DNA of 64,000 nt from an uncultured Psychroserpens sp. (GTDB taxonomy: Bacteria; Bacteroidota; Bacteroidia; Flavobacteriales; Flavobacteriaceae): assembly GCF_947500255.1 (NCBI RefSeq), contig NZ_CANMRL010000003.1, positions 62,001 to 126,000 of the forward strand. The letters run 5' to 3'. Position numbers and translations under genes: made by a program. The notes under the pieces were generated by a model. That model saw only the letters and a list, made by a program, of their open reading frames with translations, ran no database searches and was not told where the DNA came from. This document shows positions 53,829 through 63,331 of this stretch, in pieces. Numbering within the stretch: the first letter of the stretch is position 1; the number at the start of each line of letters is the position of its first letter.

Positions 53829-55883
53829 ATGTCTGAGAATGATAACCTGCAAGAAGCAGATGGAAAAACTGAATTAAAAACTACTGAAGTACCTCAAACA
53901 CCTGAAAAACAGCAACCTTCAGAGCTGCCTATTTTCGAAGACCCAAAAGAAGCACCTAAAGAATCTACTGAAGATGCTACTAAAGCAGAAGTTGGAGAAA
54001 TCGAAACACCTTCAGAAACTAGTGAAGAATCAACTAGTGAAGCTTCAAAAGAAACGACCGAAGTTGTTGCCGAGGATACGATTAAAGCTGATGCACATGT
54101 AGAGGAAATTGAAGAGGCCAATGCTGAAGATGCTGAAGATGAAGAAAATGCTGAACGCCATGAGCTAGAATCTAAAGACTACCATTCAATGTCTATGGAA
54201 CAGCTCACTATAGAGTTTGAACATCTTATAGATAACCATAAAATTCAAAATATAAAAACCCAAGTTGATGAGATTAAATCAGAATTCAATTCTAAATTTG
54301 ATGCATTGCTTGATGAGAAAAAAGAAGAGTTTATCAACGAAGGTGGAAATGAAATTGATTTCTACTACTCCTCTCCTGTAAAAAAGCGTTTTAATAATGC
54401 ATTTAAAACGTATAGAAATAGTTTAACTGCTTACTATAAAGAGCGTGAAAACAATTTAAAGGCAAATCTTGAAAGACGACTTGCTATTATTGAGGAAATT
54501 AAAGGCCTAGTAAACGCCGAGGAAAATATTAATACAACCTATAAGCATTTCAAAGACCTTCAGGAACAATGGCGTAATGCCGGACCTATTCCTAGAGATC
54601 GATATAATAATGCCTGGAACTCTTACCACCATCATGTTGAGATTTTTTATGACGTATTGCACCTCAATCGGGATTTACGTGATATGGACTTTAAGCACAA
54701 TCTCGAGCAAAAAACTAAAATTATTGAACGTGCTGAAGAATTAGCAAAAGATGATAATATCAACCGCTCATTTAGAGAATTGCAAGTCCTTCATAAATTA
54801 TGGAAAGAAGATTTAGGTCCTGTAGCAAGAGAACATCGCGATGAGATATGGGAACGTTTTAGTAACGCAACTAAAACTATTCATGACAAACGTCAAGTTT
54901 ATTATGCCGATTTAGATAAAGCAAGAGAAAAAAATCTGGAACGCAAAGAAGATATTATTTCAAAAATTGAAGAAGTTGCTGCAGATACAACTAATTCTCA
55001 TCAAGCTTGGCAGAAGAAAATAAAAGCTATTGAAGCGTTAAGAGAAAACTTTTTTAATGCAGGTAGAGTGCCTCAAAAAATGAATGAAGCCACTTGGTCA
55101 AAATTTAAAGGCGCTGTTAGAACATTTAATAGAAATAAAAATGCCTTCTATAAGAACCTTAAAAAAGATCAATACGAGAATCTAGAAAAAAAGAAAGCTT
55201 TAATTCAAATTGCACTAGATAATAAGGACAATGAAGATTTTTCAGCCACGACACCTCTAATGAAAAAAATACAGAGCGACTGGAAAAAAATTGGACATGT
55301 ACCGAGACGTGATAGTGACAAAATATGGAAAGAGTTTAAAGCCGCTTGTAATTCTTATTTTGATAGACTAAATGCTGAACGTAATGAAGCTAATAAGGAA
55401 TTAATGGTTGCTTATGAACAAAAATCGGCAATGCTAGAAGAGCTTAAGACTCTTGAATTATCTGGTAAACCTGAGAAAGATATACAAACGATTAAGGAAA
55501 AAATTGCGGCTTGGAAAGCTATCGGACACGTACCGTCTAACAAACGTTATATAGATGGAAAATTTAATAAAACATTGGACGGATTATTTGGTAAGCTAGA
55601 TATGGACAAGGCAAAGCTGGAAATGATCAAATTTGAAAATAAATTAGAAAATCTTGCACAGCCAAACGATACACGATTACTCGATAATGAACAGAATTTT
55701 ATTAGAAAGAGAATTTCAGAAATAAAAGGAGAAATTAATCAACTGGAAAATAATATGCAGTTTTTCTCAAATGTAGATGAAACGAATCCTTTGGTAAAAG
55801 ATGTGATTAAAAATATTGAAAAACATAAACAAGGGCTTTCGGTTTGGCAAGAGAAGCTTAAAAAGGTTAAGAGCATGTATTAA
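53829..55883 (+). CDS. DUF349 repeat protein with acidic disordered N-terminus
   Basis: The 684-residue protein opens with about 115 residues rich in Glu, Thr, Ser and Ala, likely disordered. It then carries five DUF349-type helical repeats of about 70-80 residues, each marked by a Trp and Gly pattern: WRNAGPIPRDRYNNAW, WKEDLGPVAREHRDEIW, NFFNAGRVPQKMNEATW, WKKIGHVPRRDSDKIW and WKAIGHVPSNKRYIDG. A coiled-coil end follows. No signal peptide is present. DUF349 proteins are common in Bacteroidota and their molecular role is not established. A terminator follows the gene. Confidence 0.9.
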   Translation: MSENDNLQEADGKTELKTTEVPQTPEKQQPSELPIFEDPKEAPKESTEDATKAEVGEIETPSETSEESTSEASKETTEVVAEDTIKADAHVEEIEEANAEDAEDEENAERHELESKDYHSMSMEQLTIEFEHLIDNHKIQNIKTQVDEIKSEFNSKFDALLDEKKEEFINEGGNEIDFYYSSPVKKRFNNAFKTYRNSLTAYYKERENNLKANLERRLAIIEEIKGLVNAEENINTTYKHFKDLQEQWRNAGPIPRDRYNNAWNSYHHHVEIFYDVLHLNRDLRDMDFKHNLEQKTKIIERAEELAKDDNINRSFRELQVLHKLWKEDLGPVAREHRDEIWERFSNATKTIHDKRQVYYADLDKAREKNLERKEDIISKIEEVAADTTNSHQAWQKKIKAIEALRENFFNAGRVPQKMNEATWSKFKGAVRTFNRNKNAFYKNLKKDQYENLEKKKALIQIALDNKDNEDFSATTPLMKKIQSDWKKIGHVPRRDSDKIWKEFKAACNSYFDRLNAERNEANKELMVAYEQKSAMLEELKTLELSGKPEKDIQTIKEKIAAWKAIGHVPSNKRYIDGKFNKTLDGLFGKLDMDKAKLEMIKFENKLENLAQPNDTRLLDNEQNFIRKRISEIKGEINQLENNMQFFSNVDETNPLVKDVIKNIEKHKQGLSVWQEKLKKVKSMY

Positions 55884-55902
55884 GCTAATATAGCCTAAAC
55901 TA

Positions 55903-55940
55903 TAAGAGACCATTTGCTTAATTGTACAGATGGTCTTTTC
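55903..55940 (+). terminator. terminator-like hairpin after the DUF349 gene
   Basis: AGACCAT pairs with ATGGTCT (extended by AAG/TTT pairs) around a 16-base loop and is followed by TTTTCTTTTT. The large loop lowers confidence. Confidence 0.6.
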
Positions 55941-56026
55941 TTTTTATAAATTCCTTACTCTAATTTTTATATATACCCATCTCAATGAGTTTGGGTTTTA
56001 TACATAATAATCACTAAATTTAAAAC

Positions 56027-56491
56027 ATGGACGCACTTATAGAAAAATTTTATAAAGCCTTTAACGAGTTAGATTCTGAAACCATGGTGTCATGCTATCA
56101 TGACGATATTATTTTTGAAGACCCAGCATTTGGTGTTTTAAAAGGTGAACATGCAGGCAATATGTGGCGTATGCTTTGTGCCTCACAACAAGGAAAGGAA
56201 TTTAGAGTTACGTTTTCTAATATTAATTCTGATAACGGAAAAGGTAACGCCAAGTGGGAAGCCTTTTATAATTTTAGCAAAACAGGACGTAAAGTTCACA
56301 ATATTATTTCGGCAACTTTTGAATTTAAAGACGATAAAATTATTAAACATACCGATCAATTTAACTTACATAGATGGGCCAAACAAGCTATGGGATTTAA
56401 AGGGTTACTATTAGGCGGAACTGGTTTTTTTAGAAAAAAACTGAACCAACAAACTAATCATTTATTAAGCAAGTTTGAGAAAAACCTATAA
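56027..56491 (+). CDS. NTF2/SnoaL-like protein
   Basis: The 154-residue protein has the fold pattern of the nuclear transport factor 2 superfamily: an N-terminal helix (LIEKFYKAFNELDSETMVSC), then YHDDIIFEDPAFGVLKGEHA, and several strands ending in IIKHTDQFNLHRWAKQAMG. The Asp and His residues in the pocket are like those of SnoaL-type members, but the ligand or reaction is unknown. TAAATTTA with TTTG 21 bases upstream is a possible promoter. It is a single gene bounded by terminators. Confidence 0.85.
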   Translation: MDALIEKFYKAFNELDSETMVSCYHDDIIFEDPAFGVLKGEHAGNMWRMLCASQQGKEFRVTFSNINSDNGKGNAKWEAFYNFSKTGRKVHNIISATFEFKDDKIIKHTDQFNLHRWAKQAMGFKGLLLGGTGFFRKKLNQQTNHLLSKFEKNL

Positions 56492-56498
56492 AAAACAA

Positions 56499-56531
56499 AA
56501 AAGCTATTTAAGATGGTCTTAAATAGCTTTT
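56499..56531 (+). terminator. strong hairpin terminator after the NTF2-like gene
   Basis: AAAAGCTATTTAAGA and TCTTAAATAGCTTTT form a fifteen-pair stem with a three-base loop just after the stop codon. The symmetric A and T ends would also work on the other strand. Confidence 0.85.
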
Positions 56532-56653
56532 GTAATAATCAATATCTGTTTCTTTTTAGAGACTAATAGCTTACTTTATGTTTCAGTATTTGATTACACT
56601 TTATGAATTGCAAAATGTGTGCCAAAACGATAATATTTATATAAATAATTAGC

Positions 56654-57067
56654 ATGAATTCTGGATATTCAAAAACACCATTAGCAAAAAAATTAGGTAT
56701 AAAATCTGGATACACTTTTTTACTATATAATGCTCCAAATCAATACTTTAACTTATTTGAAGACTTGCCAGATGACATCCACGAGCTCACTGAAGCAAGC
56801 GAAAAATCTGCAGACTTCATTCATGTGTTTTGTACAACTCTTGAAGATTTAAATAAGGTCATTGATCATTACAAACCTGCATTAAAAATTAACGGTTTGC
56901 TTTGGGTAAGTTGGCCTAAAGGAAGTAGTAAAATAGAAACTAATCTAAAGCGCGAGCCAATTAGAGATTTAATTCTGAATAAAGGTCTTGTCGATATAAA
57001 AGTTGCTGCTATAGATGCAGATTGGAGTGGATTAAAATTTGTGTACAGACTAAAAGATAGAAGCTAA
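56654..57067 (+). CDS. DUF3052-like protein
   Basis: The 137-residue protein begins GYSKTPLAKKLGIKSGYTFL and continues with ADFIHVFCTTLEDLNKVIDH, ALKINGLLWVSWPKGSSK and LVDIKVAAIDADWSGLKFVY. This matches the DUF3052 family, a Rossmann-like small protein with no known activity. There is no signal peptide. Its stop overlaps by three bases with the end of a convergent lipoprotein gene. Confidence 0.82.
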   Translation: MNSGYSKTPLAKKLGIKSGYTFLLYNAPNQYFNLFEDLPDDIHELTEASEKSADFIHVFCTTLEDLNKVIDHYKPALKINGLLWVSWPKGSSKIETNLKREPIRDLILNKGLVDIKVAAIDADWSGLKFVYRLKDRS

Positions 57068-57861
57068 TCTACATATTCACAATTAGTATCATCATCAAAA
57101 ACACCTTCGGTATCACAAACTTTGATAAGCTTTCCATTTTTGTAATGCTTACGCTTAGAATATTTTCGATTGTCCATATACATTTCTTCCTTTATGAGGC
57201 CATTACTGTCATAACGCACATTGGCTAGACCCGAAAACGGTTCGCCATCAATATAGATAAGCCTTGAGGCAAGTTTTCTACCCTTTCGATAAGTCACATG
57301 AACACCTTGCTTTAAACCATAGATATCAATAAAATTTATAGTATCATTATCAATAATTTTGTACGTTGGTTGTTCTCTAACAATTTTATATTTATGCTTT
57401 GTTTCAGTTATTCTTTTACCATTTAATGTGATGATCTTCGGTTGTTTTTTAAAACCTTCAATTTTATACGTTAATTCATATGCACAATCGCATTCTACCA
57501 ACGCCTCTGTATACACGTCAATAACTTCTGTAATAGAATCGTTTATCTTTCTGGTTTCAGTACTATGGATTCTAACACCATGATAAATTAAATCTAATGT
57601 ATCTCCAGAAATAGAAATGGCTCCTTCTTCTGTTCGCTCACAATTATCTACAACAAATATTTTACACACTAACAAAGAATCAGAAAAACGTTGTTCAAGA
57701 ATTCGATTTTGTATCCTACGCATATTTTTAAAATAGACGTCTTTACACTCGCTACTAGTATAAGCAGCTAATTGAGGTGATTCATCTTTAGTAGAACAAT
57801 TCAAAAATGCAAAGCAAAATCCAAAGCAAATGATTTTGTGGATAGGAAAGGATAATTTCAT
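57064..57861 (-). CDS. lipoprotein with MORN/YwqK-like repeats
   Basis: The 265-residue product has a signal peptide and lipobox (FAFLNC, Cys22). The mature protein has a Cys-containing N-terminal domain (about 35-180) and then short strand repeats (GRKLASRLIYIDGEPFSGLA, IKEEMYMDNRKYSKRKHYKN and GKLIKVCDTEG) that look like the YwqK/MORN-type repeats common in Bacteroidota. The function is unknown. It lies 13 bases downstream of plsC and may be in the same transcript. Confidence 0.75.
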   Translation of the reverse strand: MKLSFPIHKIICFGFCFAFLNCSTKDESPQLAAYTSSECKDVYFKNMRRIQNRILEQRFSDSLLVCKIFVVDNCERTEEGAISISGDTLDLIYHGVRIHSTETRKINDSITEVIDVYTEALVECDCAYELTYKIEGFKKQPKIITLNGKRITETKHKYKIVREQPTYKIIDNDTINFIDIYGLKQGVHVTYRKGRKLASRLIYIDGEPFSGLANVRYDSNGLIKEEMYMDNRKYSKRKHYKNGKLIKVCDTEGVFDDDTNCEYVD

Positions 57862-57874
57862 GTTTGAAGTTTAT

Positions 57875-58423
57875 CTATGAGTACTCAGGCTTTTTTCCAA
57901 CAACACCTTTATAAAAAGCCTTCATAAAGGCAAAATCTGCTTCAACATTATCTGTCGGAAAAAACGGGTCTGAAATATGATTTTGCTTATTCTTAAAATC
58001 TAAAGTAAACATGATAATTGGCACTTGAGCTGCTTTAGCTATATAGTAAAACCCTGTTTTCCATTCGTTTACTTTTTTCCTCGTACCTTCTGGAGCCAAT
58101 GCTAATCTAAATTCGTCTTTATCTTCAAAAAGTTTCGCTATAGCATCAACCTTGTTTTGTCCTGATGTTCGGTCTAATGCTGCACCTCCAACTGCTCTAA
58201 AATACCAACCAAATGGCCATTTAAATAGTTCTTTTTTTGCAACAAAATTAGTTTTAACATTAGTTACTTTCCGAAGCAAAATACCAATAATGAAGTCGTA
58301 CCAACTGGTATGCGGAACAGCTATGATCACTGCTTTTTTAATCGTGTCTTTTGAAAAATTGGTATTGCCAGTGACTTTCCATCCCCAAATTTTAAAATAG
58401 ATAAGTCGAGCTAGCCATCGCAT
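57875..58423 (-). CDS. 1-acyl-glycerol-3-phosphate acyltransferase (PlsC-like)
   Basis: The family transfers an acyl chain to lysophosphatidate or similar acceptors at the membrane. I chose the ATG at 58423 (RWLARLIYFKIWGWKV), giving 182 residues, because it lies one base after the kdnB-like stop; a longer reading would only run back into that gene. The HxxxxD catalytic motif is HTSWYD (His38, Asp43). The substrate motif is ALAPEGTRKK. It is shorter than typical PlsC but contains both key motifs. The placement beside sugar-nucleotide genes suggests envelope lipid work. Confidence 0.91.
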   Translation of the reverse strand: MRWLARLIYFKIWGWKVTGNTNFSKDTIKKAVIIAVPHTSWYDFIIGILLRKVTNVKTNFVAKKELFKWPFGWYFRAVGGAALDRTSGQNKVDAIAKLFEDKDEFRLALAPEGTRKKVNEWKTGFYYIAKAAQVPIIMFTLDFKNKQNHISDPFFPTDNVEADFAFMKAFYKGVVGKKPEYS

Positions 58424-58424
58424 A

Positions 58425-59507
58425 TTACATTTTTTGATAAAGTGCTTTGAGTTTATTTCTGGTAATAACTTGTTTCCAATTTTTACCAATGGCGTTTTCC
58501 CAAAGTGGTTCTAAACTCAAGGCCACGTCAATCATAGTGTCAAATTCGTCATCATGAAGATCAGCACAAATTCCTTGAGGAATTTTTATGTTGTGTTTTT
58601 TTCTCATGGCTTTATACAAAGCCACACCTTCAGGATAATAGTCTTCTAAATGTTCAAAAACAATACAATTTCCAACACCATGCTTAATACCCAACAAATA
58701 GCCCAGTCCATAACTCATTGCATGCGCTACACCTACTTGAGAATAGGCAATACTCATACCTCCATGCCACGATGCCATCATAAGTTTATCTGCAGATTCT
58801 TCATCAGATAAGTTATCTTCAATAAATATTTCTTTACAGAGTTCTAAGGCTTTCTCACCATAACTTTTACTAAAAGCATTAAGATAGGTTCCATTTAAAG
58901 ACTCAATACAATGCACAAAACAATCCATTCCTGTATAAAACCATTGATCTTTTGGAACATCTTTAGTTAATTCTGGATCTAAAATAACTTGATCAAAAGG
59001 TGTGTAATCACTATTAATACCAAGTTTGCGTTCTGGTCCAGTTAATATAGTCGTACGTGACACTTCTGCTCCTGTACCAGATATAGTTGGAATACCTACG
59101 TGATAAATAGCTGGATTCTTAACCAAGTCCCAGCCTTGATAATTTTTTGCCTCACCTTCGTTAGTAAGCATGATTGCTACAGCTTTGGCAAGATCCAAAA
59201 TCGTACCTCCACCAATACCAATAATACCAGAAGGTCTATCCTTATGAGTAAGGATGATGCTCTCCACCAATTCATCAACTTGAGATGTTTTAGGTTCGTG
59301 CTCAGCAGAAATATATAAAAGTTGGTCATCGTAGGCTAAAGGAATTCTAGACGTTAAATCGGAATTACCTTTGAATACATCATCGACCAAAAATATAAAT
59401 GGTGCTTTTCTATTCAAGCGCTCAGGTGCTATAATATCACCTAACTGATTAAAACTGCCTCGTCCAAAGACAACTCTGGACACCATTGGATAATTTTTAT
59501 AATTCAT
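58425..59507 (-). CDS. iron-containing alcohol dehydrogenase, KdnB-like (Kdo 8-oxidase)
   Basis: The 360-residue enzyme is a group III Fe-dependent alcohol dehydrogenase. Cofactor motifs are IIGIGGGTILDLAKAVAIML (about 96-115) and ISGTGAEVSRTTIL. Metal ligands are expected in GMDCFVHCIES and VGVAHAMSYGLGYLLGIKHG. The whole resembles KdnB, which oxidises carbon 8 of Kdo before amination to 8-amino-Kdo in Shewanella. The presence of kdsB four genes upstream supports that, but the partner aminotransferase (KdnA) is not in the window. A promoter element lies just upstream. Confidence 0.85.
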   Translation of the reverse strand: MNYKNYPMVSRVVFGRGSFNQLGDIIAPERLNRKAPFIFLVDDVFKGNSDLTSRIPLAYDDQLLYISAEHEPKTSQVDELVESIILTHKDRPSGIIGIGGGTILDLAKAVAIMLTNEGEAKNYQGWDLVKNPAIYHVGIPTISGTGAEVSRTTILTGPERKLGINSDYTPFDQVILDPELTKDVPKDQWFYTGMDCFVHCIESLNGTYLNAFSKSYGEKALELCKEIFIEDNLSDEESADKLMMASWHGGMSIAYSQVGVAHAMSYGLGYLLGIKHGVGNCIVFEHLEDYYPEGVALYKAMRKKHNIKIPQGICADLHDDEFDTMIDVALSLEPLWENAIGKNWKQVITRNKLKALYQKM

Positions 59508-59525
59508 TTATTCGTCTTCGTGTAA

Positions 59526-59533
59526 CAAAAATA
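59526..59533 (-). promoter_or_regulatory. -7 promoter element for the kdnB-like/plsC unit
   Basis: The minus strand reads TATTTTTG, an exact TAnnTTTG match, ending 18 bases before the kdnB-like start codon. Confidence 0.55.
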
Positions 59534-59554
59534 AAAACATAGTTGGATTTATCT

Positions 59555-60175
59555 TTACTTATTTAAATAATGTTGGAATTTTTCAGAAAATAATCCAACA
59601 TGATAACCATCTACTAAAGCGTGATTTACATGTATAGATACGTTCATCATAATTTTTCCGTCCTGTTGATTCTCAATTTTACTAAAGGCTAATTTTGGAA
59701 CAGACTCCATTGCACCAGACACAGGTTCTTTATGTCCTGAAAAATTCACCCAAGGCAATGCAGAACAATGTACACAGGACAAATCATTTCGCTCTGGAAA
59801 TAACTCATTTGAATGCTCTATTCTTTTTTTCTCTTTATCTAAATTGATTAAAAATTCTTCTAATTTATTATCAAACTCTATGTATGAGCATCCAAAGGTT
59901 TTATTGGTTCTCATTATTGTAGCTGATGCATTAATTGTATCGTACTGAACAATATCGCCATTTTCAACCCTAAGTTTTAACTCGTCTACATCATTTATCG
60001 CTTTCATACAATCATGCAAATATTTTCCGAAGAAGGATATTTGATTTGATTTAGCAAACCGATAAGCTTCACTAACATCAAAAGGAATCACCACACCAAA
60101 ATAAGGGTCTGTAAACTTACTAAAATGCTCATAATGTGCTTGACGCTTCCAAGTATCTAGATCTATAACTTTCAT
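59555..60175 (-). CDS. CatA-like (chloramphenicol acetyltransferase-fold) O-acetyltransferase
   Basis: The 206-residue protein has the CAT fold pattern: an N-terminal IDLDTWKRQAHYEHFSKFTD, the PWVNFSGHK region and the catalytic end HVNHALVDGYHVG with His185 and the HxxxDG motif. True resistance enzymes share this motif, but many Bacteroidota relatives acetylate other hydroxyl groups. Here it lies between a HAD hydrolase and the kdnB-like gene, so a sugar or lipid acceptor is as likely as an antibiotic. Its start overlaps the HAD stop (TAATG). Confidence 0.85.
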   Translation of the reverse strand: MKVIDLDTWKRQAHYEHFSKFTDPYFGVVIPFDVSEAYRFAKSNQISFFGKYLHDCMKAINDVDELKLRVENGDIVQYDTINASATIMRTNKTFGCSYIEFDNKLEEFLINLDKEKKRIEHSNELFPERNDLSCVHCSALPWVNFSGHKEPVSGAMESVPKLAFSKIENQQDGKIMMNVSIHVNHALVDGYHVGLFSEKFQHYLNK

Positions 60176-60888
60176 TAATTTAAAATGGTTTTTAAATCTG
60201 ATAAACTAGATATTGTTTTGTAGTCTTTCTGCTTTGTATCTTGATCGTTAACTTGTTCATGTAACCAAGTGGTATGAAAAGGCACATGTACAGCTTTTGC
60301 TTTCAAATTTACGAGTGGTAAAATATCCGATTTCAATGAATTACCCACCATCAAGAACTCAGAAGGGTTTATATCCAAATGATTTAGCAATTTTGAATAA
60401 TTCATTTCTTTTTTATCACTTAATACTTCAATATGGTGAAAATAAGAACTCAAATTTGATTTTTCAAGCTTACGTTCTTGATCGAGTAAATCACCTTTTG
60501 TAACTAGGATTAATCGATAGTCTAGAGACAAGGTTTTTAACGTCTCTTCAACGCCATCCAACAGCTCTACAGGCTTGTTTAACATGTCCTTACCAATAGC
60601 TAATATTTTTTCTATAGTATCATTAGACACTGAGCCGTTAGATAACTCAATCGCAGATTCTACCATAGACAATACAAAGCCTTTAACACCATATCCATAT
60701 AATGATAGGTTGTCCATTTCCTTTTTAAACAGTTCTTGATCAATTTTGTTGGCTGTTTCATAAGGTGCCATGAGTTTTGCAAATTCTAATTCGGCATCAC
60801 GAAAATAGGTTTCATTTACCCATAATGTATCGTCTGCGTCAAATCCGATGACTTTAATATGTTGGTATTCTGTGTTCAATTTTTCCAA
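60175..60888 (-). CDS. HAD superfamily hydrolase
   Basis: The protein of about 237 residues is a HAD-type phosphatase with a helical cap. Motif I is [12 protein letters not shown] (nucleophile Asp in DADDT), motif II is LILVTKGD, and the last acidic motif is [12 protein letters not shown]. No ATG fits the start. TTG at 60888 or TTG at 60879 are candidates; the latter makes a TTGA overlap with the kdsB stop. It is larger than KdsC (about 170-190 residues) and has a cap, so it is not the usual Kdo-8-phosphate phosphatase. The substrate is unknown. Confidence 0.86.
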   Translation of the reverse strand: MEKLNTEYQHIKVIGFDADDTLWVNETYFRDAELEFAKLMAPYETANKIDQELFKKEMDNLSLYGYGVKGFVLSMVESAIELSNGSVSNDTIEKILAIGKDMLNKPVELLDGVEETLKTLSLDYRLILVTKGDLLDQERKLEKSNLSSYFHHIEVLSDKKEMNYSKLLNHLDINPSEFLMVGNSLKSDILPLVNLKAKAVHVPFHTTWLHEQVNDQDTKQKDYKTISSLSDLKTILN

Positions 60889-61607
60889 AGTTTTTTTGCG
60901 CGTTCTAAATCTTCAGGCGTATCTATTTCTACGCCTTCAACTGTGGTCTCAACCATTTTAATACGCTTTCCGTACTCTAAATATCTAATACATTCAATCT
61001 TTTCAGTAGCTTCTATAAATTGCATTGGTAATGTATAGAAGTCCAATAAAGCATCTTTTCGAAATGCATAAATCCCTTTATGTTTGAAATAGCGAGCTCC
61101 AGCTTCCTTATCTCTCGGAAAAGGAATTGGACTTCTTGAAAAGTATAGCGCAAAATTATTTTGATCGACGATAACCTTAACAGTATTGGGGTTATTAATT
61201 TCATCCCAATCATGAATTTCAACCATAAGTGATGCTAAATCAATTTCTTTTTGATGATCATCTTTAAATACGCCAAGCACTTTCTCTAAACTTTCGCGTT
61301 CAGTAAAAGGTTCATCTCCTTGCACATTTACGACAATATCAACATCTAAATTCTCAACAGCTTCGGCAATACGATCACTACCTGATTCGTGTTCTTTTTG
61401 GCTCATGATGGCTTTTCCTCCGTTATTAACGATCTCATCATAAATAGTTTCGCTATCTGTTACCACATAAACATCATCAAATAAATCTGTAGCAACAGTA
61501 GCCTCATAAGTTCTTAAAATAACTGTCTTTCCTGCAAGATTTTGCATAAGCTTCCCTGGAAATCGAGATGCACTATAGCGTGCAGGTATCATAGATATTA
61601 TCTTCAT
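60876..61607 (-). CDS. kdsB: 3-deoxy-manno-octulosonate cytidylyltransferase
   Basis: KdsB activates Kdo (or 8-amino-Kdo in some species) as the CMP sugar for lipopolysaccharide core synthesis. The 243-residue protein has [16 protein letters not shown], the [12 protein letters not shown] motif and the [14 protein letters not shown] segment [14 protein letters not shown], plus [13 protein letters not shown] and the end [20 protein letters not shown]. It leads a minus-strand unit with the HAD and CAT-like genes, under a -7 promoter element 22 bases upstream. Confidence 0.97.
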   Translation of the reverse strand: MKIISMIPARYSASRFPGKLMQNLAGKTVILRTYEATVATDLFDDVYVVTDSETIYDEIVNNGGKAIMSQKEHESGSDRIAEAVENLDVDIVVNVQGDEPFTERESLEKVLGVFKDDHQKEIDLASLMVEIHDWDEINNPNTVKVIVDQNNFALYFSRSPIPFPRDKEAGARYFKHKGIYAFRKDALLDFYTLPMQFIEATEKIECIRYLEYGKRIKMVETTVEGVEIDTPEDLERAKKLWKN

Positions 61608-61629
61608 TTGACCGAAATAGGTTGAATAT

Positions 61630-61637
61630 CAAAAATA
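61630..61637 (-). promoter_or_regulatory. -7 promoter element for kdsB
   Basis: The minus strand reads TATTTTTG, an exact TAnnTTTG match, ending 22 bases before the kdsB start codon. Confidence 0.55.
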
Positions 61638-61741
61638 AAACTTTTATGTGATTTTGGTCCTACTTCTTTTAATCTTTTTATAAACTAAAATAAGTTCTCC
61701 CTAAGCTGGTGATATTATATATATTGACAGCATTAAAATTT

Positions 61742-63169
61742 CTATGCGTCTTCAAAAAATTCATCTTTAAAACCAATGAGGTAGAGTTTCTCTTTAGCTC
61801 TAGTTACAGCTGTATACAACCATCTCATATAATCCCTATCAACACCGTTTGGCAAATAGGGTTGCTCTACAAAAATAGTGTGCCATTGTCCTCCTTGAGA
61901 TTTATGACAGGTAATAGCATAAGAGAACTTAACCTGCAAGGCATTAAAGTGCTTATTGCCTTTTATCTTTAAAAATTTCTTATAGTTTGATGTTTCATCT
62001 TCATAATCTTTTTGAACTTCTTGGTATAATCTGTTACTGTCTTCATAAGTAAGTGATGGTGTTTCGGCTTCTATGGTATCTAAAAGCAAAACGGTTTCAA
62101 ACGGACGCATTTTTGGATAGTCGACCATTTGCACTTTGACTTCAGCAAATCGAAAATCATAAAGCGTGATAATTGAGAAGATTTCTAAAACTTGAATGAT
62201 ATCGCCATTAGCTATAAACCCAGCTTCGGTAGTCGGTTTGATCCAAAAGTAATTATTTTTCACAACCATTAAAAAATCACCAACTGTCAATTCATTTTCG
62301 TTAAATAAAATCCTATTTCTAATTTGTTGATTGTAAAGATTAGCACGCTTATTACTTCTTACAATAATAGCTGTATCATCATGGCCATGCTCACTATAAG
62401 AATCATTTATGGCATCCATGATTTCGTGTCCGTCAATTAACCTAACAATATCAGTAAAGCCATTAATATTAAATTTAAAAGACTCGTAAAACTCGTGTTC
62501 TAAAACTTCTCGGATGCGTGTGGCATTATTTAAGATTCCTGAATCTTGGTTTTGTCTAACAACTTCATCCAACTCAATAGAAGTTACTCTTTTGTTATAA
62601 TTTAAATCGAGTTTATCTTGATTTAGTGCTGGTGACAGATCCGATTTTACTGGAGGCAATTGTGCCTTATCTCCTATCAATAAGAGTTTACATTTATGTC
62701 CAGAATACACATATTGAATAAGGTCATCTAGCAATGATGTACTCTCAAAGTTTTTAGAATCTGCGGGTGTATCAGGAATCATTGAAGCTTCGTCAACAAT
62801 AAAGATTGTATTTCGATGCTTGTTAGGCTGCATAACAAATTTCACGCCTCCTCCTCTATCTTTCTTTGGGAAGTATATTTTTTTATGAATTGTGAATGCC
62901 TCTTTTTTTGAATAATTCGAGATTACTTTTGCTGCTCTACCTGTTGGAGCCATTAAAACTGCACTTTTTTTAGTTTCCCATAAATTGGAAACTAAAGCAC
63001 CAATAATACTCGTTTTTCCGGTTCCAGCAAACCCTTTTAAAAGATATAAAGCATTGGGAGAATTATCAAAAACGAATTGTGATAATTGCTCTAATGCTAC
63101 TGTTTGTTTCATAGTAGGCTCGAAAGGAAACTTATGAATTAGTAATTTATAAAAATCTGATGCAGTCAT
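61742..63169 (-). CDS. RecD-like superfamily 1 ATP-dependent DNA helicase
   Basis: The 475-residue protein is a short SF1B helicase. Walker A is KGFAGTGKTSIIGAL (about 44-58). APTGRAAKVI follows as motif Ia, and IFIVDEASMIPD is Walker B. The LLIGDKAQLPPV motif and the C-terminal UvrD-type part (AITCHKSQGGQWHTIFV and LYTAVTRAKEKLYLIG) complete it. It lacks the N-terminal domain of full RecD2, so it is a compact RecD-like or Dda-like enzyme. It stands alone on the minus strand, with no evident recBC genes here. Confidence 0.93.
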   Translation of the reverse strand: MTASDFYKLLIHKFPFEPTMKQTVALEQLSQFVFDNSPNALYLLKGFAGTGKTSIIGALVSNLWETKKSAVLMAPTGRAAKVISNYSKKEAFTIHKKIYFPKKDRGGGVKFVMQPNKHRNTIFIVDEASMIPDTPADSKNFESTSLLDDLIQYVYSGHKCKLLLIGDKAQLPPVKSDLSPALNQDKLDLNYNKRVTSIELDEVVRQNQDSGILNNATRIREVLEHEFYESFKFNINGFTDIVRLIDGHEIMDAINDSYSEHGHDDTAIIVRSNKRANLYNQQIRNRILFNENELTVGDFLMVVKNNYFWIKPTTEAGFIANGDIIQVLEIFSIITLYDFRFAEVKVQMVDYPKMRPFETVLLLDTIEAETPSLTYEDSNRLYQEVQKDYEDETSNYKKFLKIKGNKHFNALQVKFSYAITCHKSQGGQWHTIFVEQPYLPNGVDRDYMRWLYTAVTRAKEKLYLIGFKDEFFEDA

Positions 63170-63331
63170 CTATGTAATTGAAATCCAAATAAAAACGCAA
63201 GATATGATTTAAAACATAATAATTTTATGGGATTACATGGCAAAATTTGTTATATAATATGAAAGTAATTTTATATCTTTCACCTTTAATTGAATTTTCT
63301 CTACAATATTTTAACGAACAAAAAAAAATTG

